From Azadirachta indica (Eukaryota; Streptophyta; Magnoliopsida; Sapindales; Meliaceae), in the NCBI GenBank assembly GCA_022749755.1, contig CM040449.1, forward strand, positions 2,809,157-2,873,156: 64,000 bases of DNA, read 5' to 3'. Each line of letters starts with the position of its first letter. The first letter of the stretch is position 1. The notes under the pieces were generated by a model. It was not told where the DNA came from. It saw only the letters and a program-made list of their open reading frames with translations, and ran no database searches. Both the position numbers and the translations under genes were made by a program. Positions 47,573-59,005 of the stretch are shown in pieces.

Positions 47573-50500
47573 ATGGCCAATATTTCAGGATTCAATCCAG
47601 AGCTCCTTGTTTCTCATAAATTTCCTGAGGTATCTCTTCGTTGCTCCCTATTTCTTGTGTTTTTCAAGTTGCCATTTTTTTTCTTTGTACTTATCCATTT
47701 ATTATGAAAAGAAATTATCAGTTATTCCCAAGTGTTGAAATTCGAAAATTTATCTCTAATGTTTGTTCTCATTCGTTTTCATATATAACACTTGATGGGA
47801 TGGATTGCAGAAAACTTTCACTTACAGCGAAAGGTAAAGATCCCACGCTTTTGCCATTACTTGGATTCATTGCTGCCACTTTGCCGGGTTGATGTAGTAT
47901 ATGAGGGGTAGTTTGCTTGGACATGTTAGTAGTAAATTTCTTTTGTGAACAGAGATGCAGTGATCTATGCCTTGGGTGTTGGAGCATGTGGACGGGATGC
48001 AGCAGACGATGATGAGCTCAGATATGTTTATCATGAAAATGGCCTGCAATTCATCCAGGTGTTTTCTATTATGTTCTATATTATTGAACAAAGTTGTTTA
48101 TTGAATTATTTTATCGATGATAAGCATTGAGTTACGAATCTAGAGCTAATTGCTGATTTGGGTCAGTCGTGTATTTGGGGTACTATCTAGTGTAACTTAT
48201 TCAAAATGTGTGCTTGGAACTGAGGTGTTGTGGCTAAGTAACCATGAAAAGAAAAGCATAATAATACCACACATATCCATAGTCTTTTGTAATTGAATAT
48301 GGAGTTTGGGGTAAACGGTAAAGGGTGAAGGGCAAAGAAAATTCATAAAAGGAAGGGCCTTTTTATGTTGCCAACAGTATATACATGTGTCATCATGATT
48401 TGTTTCTGCCGCACATGCCAATATGGCAGCAAAATATCGCAATCTTATAGTAGTGGACTTCTGATCTAAATATCAGCAGAATTGTATTGTTGGAAGGCCA
48501 TAAAGTTCTTAGTTTATTGTGGAGTTTTTGATTTATTGTCTTTCTCCCAATATAGGTCTTGCCAACATTTTCTGCCTTGTTTACTTGTGAGTTGAGGCCA
48601 ACAGGTGAACTAGATTTGCCAGGATTGCAGTAAGGCTCTTTGATTTCTTAGTTTATTGTGGAGTTATCTCTTCTTCTATGTAATTTCAAGTATTAGTTAA
48701 TATTCTCGATGAAAGAAACCATACTATTATCCTAGTGCATAAGCTCTCTTTTTTTGTTGTATTAAATCTTTTTGAATATACTGAATTGAAAACAAATTTG
48801 CTTCTCTGATTTCTGTGTTGCAATGTAACAGATATGATCCAAGTCTTATGCTGCATGGACAACAGTACATTGAATTATATAAGCCATTTCCCTCTAGCGC
48901 GTCTGTATGGCTTTTCACCAGTAGCACTTTCGATTTTTTTCATTATTATACTTTTCCATTTGTTGTGTAAGCTACAGTAAATTGTTTAACTAATTATATT
49001 ATTGATGCAGATACGTAATGAATCATGCATTGCAGGACTGCACGATAAAGGTACTACAACTAAACAACTTGGGTTATCAAATTTATACACTTAAATAAAG
49101 GGAGCTTTAGTTAAGTCTGCTTTAGTTATTATCATGTGGAAGGTTATGGCATTTTTACTGCCATCTACATGCATGATTAGCGCTGATGAGCTGGTTGTAC
49201 CACTCTTTTTTATTAACCTCATTTCCTTTTCAGAAATCAAAAATTGAAAAAAATTCATGAATAACCCAAAGTGTTCACCTCCTTTATGGATTTGATCTGA
49301 ATTTTGTGGTCTTACTATGAAACATAAAGATTAATGGCTGATTATTCGGGGCTTTTAATTTTTTCCCCTCCAAAGACGGGGGGTTGCAGGGTTAGTTTAT
49401 GTGTCATGTGCAATGATTTTGGTGTTTTACGTTTTCCTGCTTTGGTTTAATTTTAGGTAAAGCTGCTATTATTGAGATTGAAACCAAAAGTTACAATTCA
49501 GAGTCTGATGAACTATTGTGCATGAATCGGTGAGTCCTTTCTGAAACTATCTGATGTAGCCCTGTTGTTTCTTGTGAAAAGATTAAATGAAAAGAAAGAA
49601 AAGGAATTAGGAAAAAAAGGTCTTACCCTGCTATGGACTTAGCTAAGATATTATTCTGCAGGATGACTACCTATTTTCGCGGTGCTGGTGGCTTCTCAAA
49701 TTCATCTGAGCCGTTTTCCTACTCAAACAATCCAACCAACAAAGCTTCAGCTGTGAAAATCCCTAAAAGTCGACCTTTTGCAGTTTATGAGGATTGTACC
49801 CAACCATCTCAGGCATGTAAAATTGATTTCATTATTGATGGAATTGGAATTATGTCATAATCAGCTACTTAATTTGTATAGCATTTTATTTTAATCTGTT
49901 GCTGAAACTGAAAACTAATTGTTAAACGACTTCGTTTCCTCCCGCTTGTCTGAAAATTCTGAAATTGGTGTGCTTCAGTCAATAGTGTATAATAATATAA
50001 TTCTTAGTTTAAGTTATATTATAAGAAATTTCTCACTACTGGTGCATGAATAAATTAACAATGGATTAGCTGTACCGACATCTATTCTTTTCCTTGAAGG
50101 CAGTTGAGACGCTTTTGCCTACGAGATTGTTGATTTTGAATCTTAAACTGTGTCTGCAGGCATTGCTGTATAGTCTATCTGGTGACCGCAATCCTCTTCA
50201 TTTGGATCCTAAGGTTGCAAAAGTTGCAGGGTTGGTACTCGTCACAATTAAAATTTTAAAATTTAACTATTATGACTTCTACTTTTGTCGTTGGACCGGT
50301 TCATAAAAGTCTTGCTTAGTCATTCTCTTTTTCTGTCTTATTTGGCTGGCCTTTCAACTACTGCAGTTTTCTTTGGTGCAAGAAATCTTTAATATTCAAT
50401 GAAAGAAAAATGAAGCTCAGGGGATAACATATGGTCAATATTGCAGACTAATGGCATCTACTAGATAAAGAAAGGGAGATAGAATAGTGCAAGCCTTTTA

Positions 50501-51195
50501 TTGTCATACCAAAACACATTAGTCAACCAGACCAGCACGGTGGTGATTTGTTTGCTTTGTGGGAAAATGGAAAATATTTATCTCCATATTTTGATACTAC
50601 TTGTACTGATGGCATGATTAAACATTCTGAATTCAAATGTTATACATATACATTAAATTGAGCATATTTCTTGTATGGATGAGAGCCATATCAGAATGCA
50701 TGATTGTGTCAGTTGTATAATTTGTGTTAACACCGGCGATTCGTGGCATAATTTTATTTTCACTGATAGCAAATTCAAATGCTCCCTATGCTTTATGTCC
50801 ATCTGATTTTGTTATACCTGATGTTTTGAAGGTTCTCTCGCCCAATATTGCATGGGCTGTGTACACTCGGGTTTGCAGTTAGGGCAATCATCAAATGCAT
50901 TTGTAGAGGAGATCCAAACATGGTCAAAAGTATACTAGGCCGATTTCTTTTACACGTGTATCCTGGGGAAACTTTGATCACCGAGATGTGGCTTCAAGGC
51001 CTGAGGTATTATATTTCATTTTCCGATTGATGTGAGCTTTGGTTGAACCTTTAAGGTTTCTGCGAGGGTGCTGGGTAGATATCTGACAATAATTTTGTAA
51101 TGTGCAGGGTAATTTATCAGGTAAAAGTGAAAGAACGAAATCGAAGTGTGCTATCTGGCTATGTAGATCTTCATCGTTTAGCTTCATCTCTGTGA
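47573..51195 (+). CDS. ECH2: peroxisomal enoyl-CoA hydratase 2, tandem copy B (309 aa)
   Basis: Tandem paralogue of copy A with the same reaction and predicted peroxisomal location. Eleven exons: 47573-47629, 47811-47833, 47953-48058, 48556-48629, 48832-48904, 49011-49050, 49457-49529, 49662-49812, 50160-50230, 50832-51005, 51108-51195. All exon lengths equal those of copy A. The signature reads YSLSGDRNPLH; Asp208 and His213 are kept but the variable position 209 is Arg instead of Tyr. The C-terminus LASSL keeps the SSL signal. Intron 8 again has a GC donor. The frame is complete, so the gene is probably active. It is followed about 1.1 kb later by intact PUS10. Confidence 0.95.
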
Positions 51196-52284
51196 TTTAG
51201 TTGCCTATTAAATTTAGGTTTTTATGTTTCTCTTTCGATATTTTCTAATTAATAAACAAAATATATTAAATATATTCAATAAGGCATTTCAATCCAATGC
51301 TTCTTGTAATTTACGTACATAAAATACTGTGATTGAGTATATTATATTATGTGTTCATTTTACTTTTTAAACTGAACGTTTGAGCCATTGTGATGTTTTA
51401 ATACGGTAAGTACTCTGGTAAAAATTATTCTCTGTTCTATAGAGTTTGTTTAATTGCTAAAAGAGTATGATATTTGAAATTATAAATTTTCAGGCAGCTT
51501 AATAATATGAATGGAAAACAAACAAATGTATTATTGAGAGTTATATATATTTGAACGTCAAATTCATTCCAATTCAAAAAGAAATATATTAATAAACACT
51601 ACCTCATGAATTTGAGTTCTCTTTCTTGGTTCCTTCAACTCCAGTGTCTTTTTTTTTTTTTCAATAAACTTCAAGCTTTCAAGGATGGCACTGTGACTTA
51701 TTAATTCAGCCTCATATTTGACAACTTTCTAATTAATGAATTTTATTTACGCCCCGAACCGACTTGATTTTAATTTTATTTATTGATGTTTGATGTTTTC
51801 CTAATTATACCTTGTTATTATTATTATAAATTATAATAGAAATTTGTACTTTATTATTCAAGGAAAATTAAAAAAAAATGTATCCTTGACTAAAATATTG
51901 TTGAATAAACAGGGAAGGCAAGGTTATAAAACTAAATTTTTTTTAAAAATATGAGAAATTTTATAAAATTATCTTATTATTTAAAAACTAGCTAATATTT
52001 TATTAAATGGAAATTTGTTTCTGATTACCTGCGCATCTATTATTTATTCTGTCATTTTAAATATGTACTCTTTTTCCAAGTAGTTTAACGGTGAAGTTAA
52101 CCTACGTTATGCGTATAAACTATAAACAAACAATGCGAGTGGCGTTCAATATCAATACTATACATACATACATTCATACGTACGTACACTTGACAGTCTC
52201 GTCTCCTAGTTACTGAAATAAAAGCCACGGTGTTAAATATTGGCGAGAGACTGCCTCCATTTTTAATCGAGGAACGGTTTTCAA
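51196..52284. other. ECH2 copy B 3' flank and PUS10 promoter
   Basis: AT-rich spacer with no gene. A TACA/TACG microsatellite lies at 52161-52188. From about 52082 the sequence pairs with the relic at 46641, so this is the duplicated PUS10 promoter. Confidence 0.65.
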
Positions 52285-55200
52285 ATGTCGAACGGAACCG
52301 AAAACGCGGGGGATAGCAGCGTCCTGGAGGCGTCACATAGTATCTCCGCTGACGTGGAGCGTACCGTCACCGATGGAGACAACGAGATGAAGCTTCTGAA
52401 CGACGCTGCCCGGTCGTTGCCTCCAGACGCCGTAAAGGACTTGTTGTCCAACGAGGTTCGTGGTTTTATCTTCATCACATCATCTACGGATTGTTAGAGT
52501 TATTTTTTTCCGTCTTTATAAAATCAAATTCAATTTTGTTATTCAGTATTTCGCAGCTCTACTATTTGAATTATTGCTGTAGTTTCTAAAGAAACTGAAA
52601 ATTAATCTTTTAGGGTTATGTGTTTCTGTTCGTATTCACTTACCGCTTAGTAATTATTCATAGATTGAAAATTTTTTAGATTTTAAGTGTCATTATATTA
52701 CAGGTGTGTACGAGATGCATTTTTCGGCTATTTGGAATACAAGTTCCTACTTATTCCTCACTCTCACTACCATCCATATTATGTAACATTCTTGGAGAAC
52801 AAACAGACTTGGACAAGAAAATGATCGATCTTGAGCCAAAAGTATGCAGGATTTGCTTAGGTATCTTGCAATTCACCTGTCCCGGTGATGAAGCAATTAT
52901 AGTGGAAAAAGAGGGTGCTAATGATTTCGTGACTGCAATCGCTGACCTAGTAAAGAGAGAAGGTCATGAGATTGATAGTTTTTCTCTTGAAGTTTCTCTA
53001 CCACCAATAATCCTAGAGAATGAAAACAGGGTTTGGTAAGGGTTGTTTCCTTTTTATGCTCTATGCTACATTAGATATGCCGTGTGAGCACTGCTACATC
53101 CTACATGGACACAGTGATTTGAAGCATATTCTAGTATTCATGTAGTTTTTATTTGTTATATCCTAGTTAAAGAGTGCTCTGTTCAACCTGCTTTAGGCTT
53201 CTGCCACGCATAGTGCACAAATTTTATCAGTTTACTTGTGAATGATTATTTTCCAATTGTTTGTAGGTTGTATGTAAAAAGAAAGTATGGATCTGAAGTC
53301 TGGTTCAAAGAAAGGTCAATTTCTGAACGCACTTCTACAAAGGATGCCTTAAAATTTGCTTTAACAAATCCTCTTGAGACATTGCTGGTAATTAACTTTC
53401 TTTGGATGGTGCATGAAGCAATGTCAGTTGTTCATAATTCTTCTGTTTTCTAAAAGTAGTGATGTGGTGTACGTATGCAAGAAGGATTTTCTTGAGCCAT
53501 ACTCTGAAATATCCTATATTATACAACAGTACATAAATATAAAATTTATGTTTCCTTTTAATGCTTCATTATATTAAAGTTGTGCAGGATGTTAAATGTG
53601 GTGTTAGCACTTTCCGCATTCGTTTGACATACACACATGCTGAGGCATCAAAAATGGTTCAGAATTCTGTTGAGAAAGTTGAGGGCTGCAAGAGAAGAAA
53701 AGTAGGCAAGTCTTGTATATTAATGCTAAAACTTATCACATTGAAGTTAGGACATAAATATTTGCATTTACATTTTACTAGTCCAATTAATATTTATATC
53801 TTCATTGACTGATACAGATGCGAAGAACGAGTCAGCAATTGCTGTTGTTGAATTTTCAGTTGTTTCTACAAAAGGAGCAAATCCAGCCGATGAAAGTTCA
53901 TCTAATGGTTTGCAAGTTAATGCACCTTCAGAAACCTTTGAATTCCCCCTAGAAAAGGTAATTGATTCATTGTTTCAGCCAATAGTTTCTATTGGGAAAG
54001 CATTTGGTCTGTTTGCTATGTTGAATCATCTTGGAATTTGAGTTTCGATCTTTGCACTATTGAAAATTACTACTGGATTAAAGAGAGAATGGCAAAATCT
54101 GCTCTTTCCAGCTACATTGAGATTTACGCATAAATAACTGTCATTTATTTTGAAAGTAATAGAGGATATATTCTGATTTACATTTTCCAGAAGGACTACC
54201 TTTACAACTCAACAAAGTGGATTGGTTTTCCAATATTTAACCTCAACCTTGTTTCAGCAATTTACGTTATGTTGATTGATCAATGTTTTTGTTTTTGATA
54301 TAACTGTGTATTATTTGGTGGTTGTTAGCTTTGATGAGTGGTTTTATCTAGTTTGGTTTTTATCCAGGTTAATGAACCTTGCCGCTTGGAGTGTCTTTGC
54401 TACAGGACTCCTATCTACTTTGGTGGAAGATATCTGAAGGTATGTTAACTAATATTTTGATGTGTTTATGCATTAAATATTTTTAAGACCTTTAGTGTTC
54501 TTTCACATGCCTCACCTGAATTATGCCACTGTTCATGAAATTCATGAAAATGGTTATTTTCAGTACTGAAGTTATATGCTTCAGATTAGCCAACATGCCT
54601 TCATCTGGCAAATACAACCAATGGAGCTAGTTCTCTTTCTTTTGTTGACATCTTATTATCTTTTTCTCCAAGCAATGTGGTGAAATAAGGTGAGTAAAGA
54701 GTTAAGGTTTTATAGAGAATGGAGGGATTGTTTCAAGTAAGTACTGAAAAACTGAAGGTAAATAAATAAAATAAAGGATTTTACAAGTTTGAAGGGGCCA
54801 TGTTCCCTTGAGCTTGTACCTAGTTCAGCTCTATGTGAATATGGGAGTAAAGAATGTTCTCAATCTAATTTTAGGCTTCGTAGGGACATTGATAATATGT
54901 TGGGACTATGTTAACAGGCAAAGGAAATTTCCCACGTCAAAGTTTAGATTGGAGACCATGCAGATACATAAATTTTCTCTTTGCAATTTAACCTTTTCTT
55001 TTTATTTTTTCTATATTGCAGTACTCGAGAAATGTGAGTCAAACGCGCTGGATTATTGATGAGGAGAGAATGGGAGAGGCATCTATTGAGGTATATTCAC
55101 TGCTGCCAATGGTCAATGACATCATAAATGAGGTTGATAAGCTAACTTTATGTGCTTCTCAGGAGATAATAGGTGTTAACATTCTTCCTATGTGTCGGGG

Positions 55201-57166
55201 TGATAATTTCAAGTTTCATGCTGCTGGTAGAGAAGACATAGATGTAAGAATAATACACATTATTAAATTTTGTTTGAAATCAGTAAAAAAAAAATTCTGA
55301 CAAAAATAATTTCTCTTTCCAGGTTCGGATGTTAGGTTCAGGAAGACCTTTCCTGGTTGAGATACAAAATGCATGCCAAATACCATCTGAGTTGTTGGTG
55401 AAAGAAATAGAAACAAAGATAAACAGCTTGGAAAAGAAATTAGTAAGTTAATTGTCAAATCTAATGTGGTGTATCTTTTTCTCCCGGTTTATAATGATTT
55501 GCTTAACTACATTAGACCTGAAAGTGCAGGTTAGGGTAAAGAATCTTAAAGTAGTAGGCAGTCAGGGCTGGACCCTGATGCGTGAAGGAGAAGCAGAGAA
55601 ACAGGTTACTCTTTCCTGTTAATTGAATATAATAGTTCTTCCTGCTGTTATTGCTTGTGAATGTGAATTTGTTGCAAAAAGCTGATGAGGATTAGGCTTA
55701 ATGTTATGTAGAAGCAATATGCTGCATTAGTGTGGATTTCTCGCCCGCTTCAGGATGAAGACTTTCAGGCCATATCTTCTCTCAAGGAAATTGTGAGTTG
55801 TTATACAAGTTTCTTTTGCTATTTTCCTTTTCTATCTAAAGGGTGGGCAGGGTGTGGAACACGATTGTCTATGGTAATTTGTTGTATATTATGCCTTTTT
55901 GGCTATGTAATTGCTTTCTGGATTTCTCATTTTCTATAGTGAAGGAAATCATTTATCCAATTTCCACCCTCGAATTGGTAATCTTATTTTACTTTTTCTT
56001 TATGCAAATTTTATTTTATTTTAAAAAGCAATAAATGAAATTGAACTGAAGCATACCATAGAAGAATAATTAAGAATTACTTCCAATTTGTTCTATTACC
56101 AATTTTAGGGGACTAAATTTCAGTCTCCTCTTAGTTATAGTTTTAGCTGCTTTGGCAAGTCATATATTTGGAAGAATAGTTCCTCTGATGGTGAATTCTC
56201 AATCATCTTGTTCTTTGTCTCATGCAGCAAATTTTGCAGAGGACTCCTATAAGGGTGCTTCACCGTCGAAGTCCACTGGAACGGGAAAAGACAATCCATT
56301 GGTTTGAGCCTCTCTAATTATATAGCATAGCAGCCATATGATTTGACAATTGTATACCATTTTCAGAATCCCTGTCACCAATTGTTTCTTCCTTTGTTCT
56401 AATTTTAGGATGAAAATTGAGAAGATATCTGGAAGCTCTCAGTATTTCCTTTTGCACCTGTGTACCCAGGTAAAATATTTCATCTCTGAACTGTTTATCA
56501 TATATGAAATTTTTATATTAATTAGGGGCTCTGAGAATCTTGAATGCAAAATGTTTTTTCTGTGGAGATTAAGTAGAAGCATGACTAGAAAGCTTTTATG
56601 ACTATATAACTCTCGATGCATGGTTGGTAAAGTATTTTTATGCAAGCATCTATGGCATTTCAAGATATTATTTTTTCATAATTCACCCCCTCCCTTACCA
56701 ACCACCCAAGACCTTAAATGGGGGAAAAAACAGAATTAAAGCTATTTTAGCCTAGTGAAATATTCAGATTCATGCCCTGGTCCTACATTGTAGGTTTATG
56801 TGTAGATACCATTAAATAGAAGTGATGATGTTTGAATTGCAGGCTGGAACATACATTAAGGAATTTGTACATGGGGATCTTGGGCGCACCAATCCAAGGT
56901 ATGGAAAATGATTGAATAATGTTATTGATGTTAAATATTAGGTGGTGATAGGATTATTCAGTTGGTGTTTCTGTTCTACCCTTGTGTAAGAAACTTGGCA
57001 GCACTAATTGCATTATTATTTTTTTTACATTACAGAAACTTTAATTATTTCGGAACTATGTTCTTCCTTGTCTTTCTGCAGCATTGGATCAATTTTAGGA
57101 TGCAGAGCAGAGATACTACAACTTGATGTTACAGATGTAAAAATGGACTGTTTCTTGACTGAATGA
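52285..57166 (+). CDS. PUS10: tRNA pseudouridine synthase Pus10 (551 aa)
   Basis: Pus10-family enzyme that makes pseudouridine at tRNA positions 54/55. Fifteen exons: 52285-52455, 52704-53035, 53267-53387, 53588-53705, 53818-53957, 54368-54439, 55022-55090, 55163-55243, 55323-55442, 55530-55604, 55712-55792, 56228-56301, 56409-56469, 56843-56898, 57082-57166. Visible are the N-terminal zinc cysteines (VCTRC and VCRIC), the THUMP-like region, YFGGRYLKYSR, and the catalytic motif AGREDIDVRMLGSGRPF, where the active-site Asp is 366 or 368. The late RNA-binding motifs (RTPIRVLHRR, AGTYIKEFVHGDLGRT) are also present. Intron 4 uses a GC donor (GTAG then GCAAGT), the only choice that keeps the frame. 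A broken copy of its 5' end sits at 46641-47120. Confidence 0.95.
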
Positions 57167-57776
57167 ATTGAGGTTGTGTACACAGTTTTTCTGACTCAGC
57201 TTTGGAACATGAGAAAGGACATTCCATACCAAACAAATATCTCCCTCCTTTTTTGCTTCAGATTCTTCTCCATAATATATTTTCTATCTGGAGTCTAGTC
57301 ATTTTTGTGCGTTTCACTCGTCGCTGTGATGTGTTTTAGTGGAAAATTTTCACAAATGATGAAACATACCACAGTCGGAAACGCGAATCTTTTATTATTA
57401 ATTGTTAGGTTATTGTTTTAGATGTTATATCGTATTCACACAAGTAAGAGGTTGATGTTAGCGACTGCTCATTTTCACTTTCAAAATTCACTTCAATTTT
57501 ATTTAAAATATCAATATTACAATAGTTAGGATTCTCCGGAATTTACAATCTTACCAACTTCGATAGTTGATGAGGCTCTAACCTGTCACGGGCCGCCGAA
57601 ACGCAAGCGGAATCGCCGAAGATGTAGCGGCACATTAGCGCGCAACCTCCAGCATACGGGCGTGTAAGCAACACCTTCCGACGCACGAGCGTGCAAGCAA
57701 AACGGTTCGCGGATAAACTGTGCCTCGGGTGAACAGTGCGCCATGAGCCAGCAAGCTTGTGAGGGTGAACTTAGAG

Positions 57777-58360
57777 TGTTGGAGGCTTGATGGTTGATTT
57801 GGAGCAGTCCATGAGGATATTGGGTAGCTTGGACCAGCAAGCATGCAGGCCATTTATGCTTGGATTTTTTTCCAAATGGTTTATGTTTGTTTTAGAGTCA
57901 ATGTGGCCATGCTTGTAAATACACTCCCATTGTTGTATATGATCCAATTGGTCCAATTTTATGTTAAGTGGTGGTAGGTGAGATTTTTAGGTGTAATGTA
58001 ATTTCCACCATCCATTTGTATAGTGAAGGCCAAATCTCATCCATTCATTCTATGTATATAAATGTAAGTGTAGTGCAATGTAAAAGACCAACCATTTCCA
58101 TTCTCAACAAAGGCAGAATGTAGCTTTCTTTTTCTTTACTGTTTTCACTGCAATTTCACCATTTCCATTCTCAACAAAGGCAGACCAACCATTTCCATTC
58201 TCAACAAAGGCAGAATGTAGCTTTCTTTTTCTTTACTGTTTTCACTGCAATTTCACCATTTCCATTCTCAACAAAGGCAGAATGTAGCTTTCTTTTTCTT
58301 TATTGTTTTCACTGCAATTTCTCTCTTTGGCAGAGCATTGATCCTTCACTTCTTGCAACA
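57777..58360. mobile_element. candidate solo or truncated LTR (584 bp)
   Basis: The segment starts TGTTGGAGG and ends TTGCAACA, giving the 5-bp inverted termini TGTTG/CAACA typical of LTRs. Inside is a TATA-like TATATAAAT at 58055-58063. It is preceded by the purine-rich GAGGGTGAACTTAGAG, which could be a polypurine tract, and is not followed by a primer-binding site, so a 3' or solo LTR fits best. No 5-bp target duplication was found, and no gag or pol frame is present. The GC-rich 57580-57776 may be leftover internal sequence. Confidence 0.5.
58091..58321. repeat. 67-bp minisatellite inside the LTR-like element
   Basis: Three full units (58091-58157, 58188-58254, 58255-58321) and one partial 26-bp unit (58158-58183). 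Each begins ACCATTTCCATTCTCAACAA and ends TTCACTGCAATTTC. Units are almost identical, so the expansion is recent. Confidence 0.95.
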
Positions 58361-59005
58361 CACACACACAAAATGATCTTGGATCTTCAAGGCTTACTTG
58401 AGCAGTGCATTTAAAGTTTGTTCAAGTGCCGCACGTTGCCGGAATTTTCGCATCAGTTTCCACACGTGACAAACCGTACCCTCAAATGTAATGAAGTCGC
58501 TTTATCAAATGTAAGTTGGACAATTAGGGGCAGAGGTTATTTACTTATTTACCACTTAACATTAGCTGGGTGGCGAAAATCGCTTTTCTTGGGGTATTAA
58601 GTGCCAGATTAAAATCACTCTATCAGATATAAGTTGAAAAAAATACATGACCTTGGAAAAGAAAAGGCTTATGTTTATCCAATATTTTACCTGACTCTAC
58701 TTTTAACATCACAATCTCAAATAAAGCCTAAGCTTGTTAACAAATAAAATCAGCATCAGACCAGAACACTCAGCTGGGTGGAAGGATACAGAGCTAGATT
58801 TCAATTATCATCCACAGACAACTTATTACCATTGTGATAATTGAAAAACAAAGAGAAAAAAATGGGAAAAAAAGAGTTCCCTTACATTTGTTGACTGGTT
58901 TATTTTCATATTACATTGACCTATCAATTTCTGACCCAAAAAAAAAAAATGTAAGGATCTATGTTTCTGGTAGGCGTTAGAAAATTTTCCTACCATCAAT
59001 ATCAG

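Larger units (their letters stand above)
57167..59005. other. convergent intergenic region between PUS10 and prolyl oligopeptidase
   Basis: Contains the PUS10 3' UTR, a GC-rich segment (57580-57776), the LTR-like element with its minisatellite (57777-58360) and spacer with the prolyl oligopeptidase 3' UTR. The frames at 57586-57840 and 58418-58600 lack any recognisable domain and are not called. Confidence 0.65.

Noticed and set aside
53701..53702. GT donor (GTAGGC) for PUS10 exon 4
   Set aside because: It joins in the wrong frame and leads to stops; the GC donor at 53706 is the only frame-keeping choice.
57586..57840. 84-codon minus-strand frame in GC-rich DNA
   Set aside because: The frame comes from GC-rich sequence next to the LTR-like element; no retroviral-type motif is visible.
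58091..58321. Regular repeats that might look like a CRISPR array
   Set aside because: Units are contiguous 67-bp tandem copies with no unique spacers, inside plant nuclear DNA. It is a minisatellite.
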